This document shows positions 56,398 through 64,000 of a DNA stretch of 64,000 bases, piece after piece. The notes beneath the pieces are model-generated. The model did no database searches. It saw only the letters and a program-made list of their open reading frames with translations, and had not been told where the DNA came from. This DNA is from Tricholoma matsutake (lineage: Eukaryota; Basidiomycota; Agaricomycetes; Agaricales; Tricholomataceae): contig AP026542.1 of the NCBI GenBank assembly GCA_026075535.2, positions 9,920,001 through 9,984,000 on the forward strand. Direction: 5' to 3'. The number at the start of each line of letters is the position of its first letter. The stretch's first letter is position 1. The position numbers and the translations under genes are program-made.

Positions 56398-56808
56398 ATA
56401 GCTGTAACGGCTGGTCCTAGTCAGGTGCATAATTAAAATGATATGATGCAAGACTCAGCTGACAGCAAGAGGAAGTCAGAGGAAATCAGAGGAAATCAAA
56501 CAGGTGAGTTCAATATTGCGGTTGTCAAGTGACAACTGATCGGTTCCGCCTTCAAGCTTGGCGATGTTCTTGCGATGTTCGGAACTAAATTGCAATGAAC
56601 CCTCTTCTCATTCTCATCTCCACGTTTCTGGTGCTTTCAAGCTGCTTTTAAGACCACCTGCCGTTGCTGTCTGGTTCTGAGATTTTAATGCCGGCGTCTC
56701 CCTAGCTGTACTAGCTGCAGGTTGACACGAAGGAGACACCCATCAAGCTCTGACGAAGTTTCGACAGTTTCATGCCACTATCTGCAAGTGAGATAAATCC
56801 CATGTAGG

Positions 56809-58501
56809 TTGCAATGTATGTTGCACGTCTCGACTCAGGTTGACGGGAACCTTTGTTGCAACCAGAAACGTCAACTATTACATCACTCTCATGTCATTCA
56901 GTCAGCAGCCGCACTATTTTTTTGTATTAACCTGACTGACGATGGAGCCGATCACAAAAGCATTGCTTGTTTACGAATATTTCCTGATGTTCTCGCGTGA
57001 AGTGGAGCGTTTTTGGAATTCACAGCGTCCTACGTGGCCTGTTGTTTTCTTTTTTCTCAACCGATACTTGACTTTGTTCGGACACGTGCCCATCGTATTC
57101 GAAACCTTATGGTATTCCACTGCGACCAACAAACTGACAGTGAGCCGACCCTTTTACTATCATGTCTATATTTGCTAACCTATATTTGGCAGATGTCAGT
57201 TGTTACAAGTTGTCATGGATCACAAGGAACTGAAGTTGGTAATTACCAGATGTCATGGTCTTCAGGCGTACAGTCAATATTTTGTCGTCGTCGTTCAGAT
57301 CGTGGTCTCAGGTGAGTTGGTAGAGGAACGGACGTCATGAGACGTCATGTCGCATCACAATTTTCTGAAGTGCTCCCAGCTTTAATGATCATGCGAACTT
57401 ATGCTCTCTATGAGCGCAGCCGGGGAGTCCTAGCTTTGCTTCTTGGTGTAGCAATTGGGGTCATAATTGTAGCTTGTGTATGTCTTCCATAGTCTATCTT
57501 CGATTGTCAAGGATCTCAAAGCCCTCTGTAGTGGTGTTTATTTACCGGAAACGGGAATGACGAGACAAAAGATTATTTTCTTATCACAGGGTGTTCGTCA
57601 CCCGTGCCTCGAACTACGTATGGCTTCATTTAATGTCAAATAGACCTGACTAACTTACGTTATTGGAATTCACAGATCACTGAGTGCAATCCCTTCTACC
57701 ATCTGTCTTTCATCAGATTAATGACCCCTTGTCTTTAGGATTTGGTGGAGCTTGGGGTGGAATGTTGGTATTTGACGTGTTGATCTTTATCATGACTGTC
57801 TTCAAGTCTTTCATGCTACGTCAAAGGTGTGGTACAGGTTTACTAGCATTGGTGCTTCGGGATGGTGAGTCGCTTCCATTATGCTTGCTGTTAGTGTGCT
57901 AAATCACTCAGGATCAATATACTTCAGGTTAGATGCTTAGAAAAAGCACAGGTGAATTGATTGATCATGATTTCGTCAGTGTAATGGTGGCAACAAATAC
58001 TGCCAACATCCTAACCTTTATAGTCAGTATTTCACCCACTCACATCTCTGACATATATCTGATATTTTTGTATTTAAGTATGGCGGTGTGAGTCGTACAT
58101 AACTGATAGCTTGTCGCATTGCTGATCCGTCCGTGGTCAGGCCTACACTAGAGGGATCATCACAACTTTTATGAACGTGTTCGTTGGTTTCCCGAAAGTT
58201 TTGTAGTGTTACTCAATCGTTCTCGGTTTAACAATACAGTACCTCCTCGGTGATGATGACTCGATTAATGCTTAACCTACGAGATCCGGCACTTACGGTG
58301 GTATTACGAGGCTCTGCGAGAACCGGAGGCAGGTCCCATACCTCACAGAATATTTCTACCCTGGTGGTCCCAGAGAACGAAATTGTTTTCACAGAAGACC
58401 ATGGACGTTTGGAGCACAACACAGCAGAAGTGGATATCGAGCTAGCTGCTATAATTGATCCTCGTCGTGACCCACAGCACCATACCCTTACGCCTACATG
58501 A
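56809..58501 (+). CDS. DUF6533-type multi-pass membrane protein
   Basis: Multi-exon host gene. The first exon carries HVIQSAAALFF and a GTATTA...AAAG intron (56934-56960) follows. Then SLLVYEYFLMFSREVERFWN and FFFLNRYLTLFGHVPIVFET, the DUF6533 signature. Next exons: QAYSQYFVVVVQIVVS (to about 57311), LMIMRTYALYERSRGVLALL (about 57380-57476), GGAWGGMLVFDVLIFIMTVF (about 57740-57864), VMVATNTANILTFI and the C-terminal SSVMMTRLMLNLRDPALTVV ending at TGA 58499-58501. Several hydrophobic helices; a membrane protein of unknown function found in mushroom-forming fungi. Start uncertain; 56809 is the first ATG in frame. Frame appears intact. Confidence 0.82.
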
Positions 58502-60270
58502 TAAATGCAGGTCAATACCACTCGGCCTTTAACACCACGATATCCCTGCAAGGGGTACACGACCAATCCACCCCCATTTCTTTTCCCCTGCTCGGATATC
58601 CTCACTCACTATGGACCATACACACTGAGTGATAGCCCTGATGCCGAACATCCTTCCGATACGCTTCCCTCAAGGACCTCGGAAAGTCTACCTTAACCTA
58701 GGCTCTTATTCTATCAAGGGGACATATGCTCGTTTTTAGATGGCTTGTAACGTAGAGGACAGCGAGATATGTTCGATCTTGAGCTCAGTGGGGTTATGGA
58801 TTCGCTCGTTTCTCGAGCTCAAATACGGTCCTGGAGCTTGAAAGAGCTTCTGATGGAATAATCTGTGGTTCTTCGAAGCTCTTTAGCAAACACGGGTGTT
58901 GTCGGCATCTCGACAGGGGACTATTGGTGAGGAAGCGCTTGCTATAGCCTATAGATGACATACAGCTGAACCGGTAGTGAGAGTTGCCGGTATTTTTTTT
59001 CCTTTTTATCCCATTAAGTAGTAAACGGTCAAATAACATCGATGGACGCGGAACTTGCAATGCTAAGAGACGTTGTATTTCGCGTAATGGTTAGACCGGT
59101 GACCGATCCCTAATAGGGAAACTACATGCATCGACGCTCGCTCGAGGGAGTAGTCACATTTAAATGGTCCCGTCCCAGCAAAAAAGAATCAACGTCCAGA
59201 GCATCGAGGAGTAATCTCAGGACTTCACCGTTTCCCCTCACAAACGCCAGCTTCACGCTCAGAACAGCATCGACAGATCTAATAGAGCACTTCAGCAACC
59301 CGGTCAAACCTTGTTTTTCGCTCTCGGTTAGTACAACTCATAATAACCGAGAAATTCTTTAAAAACGCGAAGACAAAACGAAATGACCTACGCGGCCTGG
59401 TCACGTGTGTTTCCACTGGCAAATCCTTTGCGGAGACAGTCGCCTGCTCCCAAATAATCCTTGGCATTTTTCGGTCATTCGGTTCCACTTTGACCGGGAT
59501 TGCTGAAGTGCTCTAATGTGTTCCATTCTCTCATTGTGGTGCTACGGGGCCCGGGTACACAAACATCCGATCAACAGACACGTCTCCCTAATCATGTATC
59601 ATGCAGAGCAACTTACTTAGCATCAGCGTTCAGGTTATAATTATGTACACACCAATCTGAAATCTTCCGGCGCCACAACCGCAAAGATGGGGACAGCGGA
59701 TCGCAGACTTTCCACACGATCTTGATACATCGATAGCAATGCCAGAGGAAGAAAGGCTATCTCTGTGTCCAGTCCACGATCGAATGCGAGGTGCCGGTCA
59801 TGTAGAAAAGTAGAATGAGGCTGGCCGGATATCGATGTCAGACCGAACTGGTCGAAAAAAAAATCAGTGGCTATATATAGTACAATCTACGTTATGGGGG
59901 TAGGATAAACGCGACCAAACTTGGCCCTTGTATGGCTTTGAAGCTAAAAAGTTGCTCACGTCACAACTATATTAATATATGGAGGGATGCGCTGTTGAGG
60001 ACTTGTGAAGGAGGATACCCAAGCTGTCATTAATTCATTTGCCACATTGTCTGTAACCGTGCTTGATATTATCTCGTTGTGGGGTGTTTGCCTCGTGTTC
60101 AGGAGAAGATCAACCGGTCTGGAATCTGGATATGCGTACTTAGTAATACTGGGGGTTCATGATTGCTTCCTAATTGGGTTTACCACATGCCCCCCCGAGT
60201 TCTCCGTACGACATATCATGTGTCTTTTTAGGCGAGATATATTGTTTCTGTTTGCGTACTTGATTCTACA
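58502..60270. other. intergenic DNA before the right ligase gene
   Basis: Host-like, CpG-containing, no supported gene. Short frames at 58794-59060 and 59122-59307 (minus) look like chance. A TATA-like CTATATATAG lies at about 59870, some 400 bp upstream of the ligase ATG, and AT-rich ATATTAATATATGG is at about 59970; either may belong to its promoter. Confidence 0.4.
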
Positions 60271-63108
60271 ATGGAGATCGTGTCCCCTGCGGGACTCCTG
60301 CCATTTATTCCGGACGACCTTACCTTACCTCAGTTCATCTTCGACTACCATGAGCACCCCTCGAGGCCAACCCGGGACCCTAGCATACCCTGGCTCATTG
60401 AAGACGACACTGGGAGAAACATCGGAGAGGATGAGGTCAGTGCGCTAGTCGACTTCCTCCACAATATCTTAATCCATGGGTTCCGTCTTCCTCAGCTGAG
60501 AAAACGTACGTTCGGGCTTGCTATGGGACTAAGGTCCCAGTTTGGTGTTGGTAAGTTCTAGCTTGCCTTCCTCGCGATCCAGGTCTTAATATTCTATCGG
60601 TACTCCAGGGGAGGATGATGTTGGTATGTCTTCTTCATCGGATTAGACACCCTCGAGTATTCGTTTACCTCGATCGGTTAGTTTTGCTTTTCGGCCGGAA
60701 CCACGTTGGTATGTGTAACAAGTCTGTTGCTACCAAATGACAACCAAGTTCAAGGATTATTTGATAGATTATCCTGTTGCGATATGGGCTGTTCATAAAC
60801 TTGGCGGCATTATCTCGTAAGTATGAATGCTAGGTTTTACTGTTGGCATTCTTTTCATCACATACATATTTAGGGGTGCCAACCCAGACTTTACCAGCGA
60901 CGAGCTTCTGTATCAGTTGCAGGCAACCAAAGCGTCTGTCATAATCGTGCATCCTGAAGCATTAGACACAGCACTCTCTGCTGTTCGTGCGTATGGCCAC
61001 GGTATTTCGGGCAAGCATATCGTACTTTTTGATGTCAAATCTCCCTCAAGCCGTCCTCCCAACCATCTTACTATTGAGGATTTGATTTACCAAGGGCACA
61101 GAACGGTTGATCCTACTTTTGTTGAACGGAGGTTGCGACCCGGAGAAGCCAAGCTTAAACTCGCGTTCCTGAGTTTCTCATCAGGTACGACAGGGAAACC
61201 CAAGGTGGGTCGCCTTCTGATTCGAATATCGGGGTATTGCATCGCATTGAACTATTGCAGGCCGTTGCTATTCCTCACTTTGCCCCGATCGCGAACATCA
61301 TTCAAATTGCTGCTCATAATAAAATAAACACGGATTACTGCGCACATGAGGATCAGAGATACAGAGCGGGGGATGTCGCTATTGGAGGTACGAGGACGCG
61401 ATTTCCGATTTGTCACATATTGATGCCTTTTCAGTTCTGCCGCTCTATCGTAAGTGGCAAATCTTCCATTTAGAACTCATCTTATACGCAGAGTATTACA
61501 GACATCTATGGACTAGTCATTAACGTCAGCGACTCAACCATTGTTAGCGGTTATTAATATAGCTGACCATCCTTTAGCTTCACTTTGTCTTATTTAGCGC
61601 AGTACGTCATCAACCTTGGCCCGATGTTCTCCCATATCAAAACATCACAGATGTCCCTTGTTGTAGTTCCAAAGTTCAATTTCGTCGGTATGCTAGAAAG
61701 CATCGTACGTCACCGTATATCCCATCTATTGTAGGTTTGTTCTTCAATTGGTACATACACATCTCTCACCACATTTATAGACTCGTTCCACCGCACGTTG
61801 TTCTTCTTTGCAAGGTCAGCCGTTATTCCAGCGTTCGCCACATGTACTCACATAACCTTAATCCCAGCATCCTGCAGTGAAAAATTACGAGCTTCATCGC
61901 TACATCCGAATGATCATGTGTGGTGCAGCTCCATTATCTTTTGAGCTCAATCAGAAGCTATTTGAACTTCTACCTAATGCCCACATCGGCCAGGCTTATG
62001 GTGAGCGTTTCAGGTTGTGTAGTTATTGCGAGATTCACCTCAGTATGACAGGTATGACCGAGACGTGTACGGCTGCGACTATGTGGCCAATAACCCACAA
62101 GCGAGGAACACCAGGCAGTAAGCAACATTTCTGTGTAGCACAGGTATTGTTATGAATAATGGTTCAGGTTCAGGACAACTTTTACCTGGAATCGTCGCTC
62201 GAGTAGTCAAACCCGATGGTTCTCTGGCCACGTATGACGAGCCAGGTGAATTGATTATCAAGAGTCCTTCACTGGCTATGGGTTACGCGAATAATCCCGA
62301 GGCGTTGGTTTTTTCTCTTGAGCTATTGGCAATTTCTTGATAACCTCGTTACAGTACGAAGGAAACATTTATCGAGGGGTTTGTCGCTCTCTTGTTAGTT
62401 TGCAGGTTATAACATCTTACGCGCCACTTTTGCAGATGGGTGAAAACGGGTGACGAAGTGAAAGTTGATAAGAATGGAGAAGTGTGGATTCTCGATCGTC
62501 TGAAGGTATTTTTATACTTATTCATTCCGTGACTCAACTCTAGAATTTGGATGTGCATGGCAGGAAATAATCAAGGTCATTAACCCGGAATGTGATCAGA
62601 TGTCGTCCTTAATCTCTTAATTTGTGTTTCTAGGTCAGCGGATTCCAAGTCGCCCCTGCTGAGCTCGAGGGATGCCTCCTGAGCCACCCTGATGTTAGTA
62701 ACGCTTGTGTGGTTGGGGTTCCCGACGACTATAGTGCGCCCCTATTCAGTGTTTTGACTATATGTATAATTCTGAGTCTTCCATCTTTACCAGGTGGCGA
62801 GGTGCCCTTGGCATTCGTCTTGCTTACAGCAGACGCTGCTCGACGGACTCAACAGGATCCCTATGCGACTGGGGAAATCAAAGCATCAATTGTGAAGGTT
62901 AAGAGGCATTTCCTGTTGTGATCGATATCCCCCGAGCTGATCTTCCTGTCATTCTTAGCATGTTGCAGACCGTAAGGTCAAGTACAAACATTTGTCGGGT
63001 GGAGTACAGCTGGCTGATTCCATCCCGATATCTCCGAGCGGCAAACTATTGCGTCGTGTGCTGCGTGATCAGGCGAAGACGTTGAAGAGGGTGAAAGCTA
63101 GGCTGTGA
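60271..63108 (+). CDS. 4-coumarate-CoA-ligase-like acyl-CoA ligase (complete, right paralogue)
   Basis: Intact ANL-family ligase read as 21 exons: 60271-60435, 60496-60550, 60609-60623, 60682-60708, 60768-60816, 60874-61204, 61261-61387, 61435-61449, 61502-61524, 61578-61601, 61651-61730, 61781-61814, 61868-62000, 62052-62117, 62168-62303, 62355-62378, 62436-62505, 62564-62575, 62634-62733, 62794-62897, 62959-63108. The sum is 1740 nt, 579 aa, with an open frame and GT...AG everywhere. Motifs: SFSSGTTGKPK (phosphate loop), VLPLYHIYGLV, CGAAPLSFEL, YGGMTET-like A5, WVKTGDEV, DRLKEIIKVSGFQVAPAELE and C-terminal SPSGKLLRRVLRDQ with the catalytic Lys. It ends in ARL, a possible PTS1 peroxisome signal. 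Substrate unknown (phenylpropanoid or medium/long acyl by family). Confidence 0.93.
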
Positions 63109-63587
63109 CTTCAGAGTCTAGTTGTATTCTGTCAGATTTGAAGATCTCCAGGGTTGCCAAGGTCCTTCTAGTAGATGCCTGCAAACACGCCAATTTCCGT
63201 ATCCTTATGTACTACTAATCACCCTAGATACCAGCCTGAGATGTAGGATTTCTTGGCATTGTTATGTAAGGAGGTAGGGATTAGCATCTGTCTTTTGATA
63301 TCTAGCCCAATGCTATATCGTAGTCCTGGTCCCGATCTTGAGCGCCATCTGGCCTATTTCCTTACTACGATTATTGTGTACTGCGCGCACATCGTCAGCA
63401 GTACTACAATTGTTATGCCGCATGCTTCAAGTCATCCTTACGTCTTCATCAAATCTTGTACAGTGTGTAGCTGTACATCATTTTTCTCTAATTCTTTTAA
63501 ACATACATACGTTTCTCGCAGCCCAACCTGGTTTAACTCAAGTTTAACTAGCGAATTCGCGAATGGTCGCCGCACTGGGAGCATCAT
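63109..63587. other. 3' flank of the ligase gene
   Basis: Short convergent intergenic region; plus-strand frames at 63253-63591 show no family features. Nothing supported. Confidence 0.4.
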
Positions 63588-64000
63588 TTAGGCATGGTCC
63601 AGTCGGTCGTCAACGTCGATGACAGAAGCCGACTCAAGCTCACATGTAAAAGGGGCAGGTGTAACGATAAGCGAGTCAATTCCACTCACTTTTCCAAGTA
63701 TGGTTTCGAACCTCGCCAGTTCGATCGAGATCCGCCCGCTATTACTTAGGTCTTGCCGGTCCTGTAGCGCTTTACTCCCTCCTAGTGTCTTGTAAAATTG
63801 TTGTTTAGTGATAGGGAAATCTGTGCTCTGGCCCATCTAGTTGTCACCCATGATGATGCTGATGAATGGTCATTGACCTCGAACACACTGCGAACAGTCA
63901 TGAAATTCATGTTACTTACTGCCAGTTAGATCTGGCGTCTGAAGTCGCGATCTGGACGGCGAGTCACAATAAAACCAGTTCTTGCGCTGGGTCTTCCTGA
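63588..64000 (-). CDS. hypothetical protein, possible terminal exon(s), partial
   Basis: A minus-strand open frame ending with TAA at 63588 encodes SGRISIELARFETILGKVSG, IDSLIVTPAPFTCELESASV, IDVDDRLDHA. The composition looks protein-like and CpG-rich like the host genes. Upstream, GCAGTAAGT (donor-like) and TTCGCAG (acceptor-like) between 63880 and 63960 suggest an intron. No family recognised; the rest would lie beyond the right edge, convergent with the ligase. Confidence 0.35.

Noticed and set aside
58228..58605. Minus-strand 125-aa frame over the end of the DUF6533 gene
   Set aside because: It lies opposite the well-supported SRLMLNLRDP-type terminal exon and has no recognisable content.
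60682..60708. Apparent loss of a splice acceptor in the right ligase (CTTTTCGG versus CTTTTCAG in the left copy)
   Set aside because: The true acceptor is the TTAG eleven bases earlier; both copies then read LLF(S/G)RNHV in frame, so the change is a Ser/Gly difference within an exon.

Overview
The window looks like nuclear DNA of an agaricomycete (mushroom-forming basidiomycete). The host genes have many very short introns (GT...AG) and very small exons. One of them is a DUF6533-type membrane protein, a family typical of Agaricomycetes. The transposons (Ty1/copia, chromodomain Ty3/gypsy, hAT, Helitron-type Pif1, Ngaro/DIRS-like YR elements) match families common in that class. No rRNA, convincing tRNA or CRISPR array was seen. 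Everything here is read by eye; no database search was run.

Layout. (1) 1-2053, minus: 5' part of a 4-coumarate-CoA-ligase-like acyl-CoA ligase, running off the left edge. (2) 3119-31516: a nest built on one minus-strand copia element (Copia-A, TSD AATCC). Branch one is Copia-A > chromodomain gypsy (Gypsy-1, 3607-18156, TSD CTTTC) > 667-bp hAT-type MITE (4501-13029, TSD AGTGGAGA) > 2.4-kb non-autonomous LTR element (5025-12881, TSD TTTTA) > Copia-B (6858-12316, TSD GAGAC). Branch two is Copia-A > 633-bp TA-target MITE (18645-25481) > hAT transposon (19097-25292, TSD AGAATATC) > AT-rich insert. A related AT-rich insert sits in Copia-A near 26.9-28.0 kb. (3) 32702-39032: palindromic hAT-type MITE (TSD TTCATATC) split, without target duplication, by a tyrosine-recombinase retrotransposon with split direct repeats. 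(4) 39.0-44.4 kb: unclassified low-complexity repeat DNA. (5) 44390-52326: second chromodomain gypsy (Gypsy-2). (6) 52.6-54.8 kb: broken Pif1-type and DEAD/RecQ-type helicase relics. (7) 55.9-56.4 kb: small inverted-repeat element. (8) 56809-58501, plus: DUF6533-type gene. (9) 60271-63108, plus: complete 21-exon paralogue of the left-edge ligase, about 579 aa, with an open frame throughout. (10) right edge: possible terminal exon of a minus-strand gene.

The two ligase genes are divergent paralogues, so the transposon block fills what was probably their intergenic space. In three cases the host-element reading frame closes exactly when the insertion and one target copy are removed. In the YR case one palindrome arm is restored. 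The nesting order is therefore read directly from sequence. Most breaks in the transposon genes are TGA (or TAA) at expected Arg codons, the pattern left by C-to-T change at CpG. The nest looks CpG-poor and the host flanks do not.

Most interesting biology: internal (half-tRNA) initiator-Met primer sites in both copia elements; Tf1-like self-priming complementarity in both gypsy elements, and a longer version in the non-autonomous LTR element, which carries an unrecognised 369-aa Pro/Thr-rich ORF; and a footprint-free YR-element insertion whose target can be rebuilt from the other palindrome arm.
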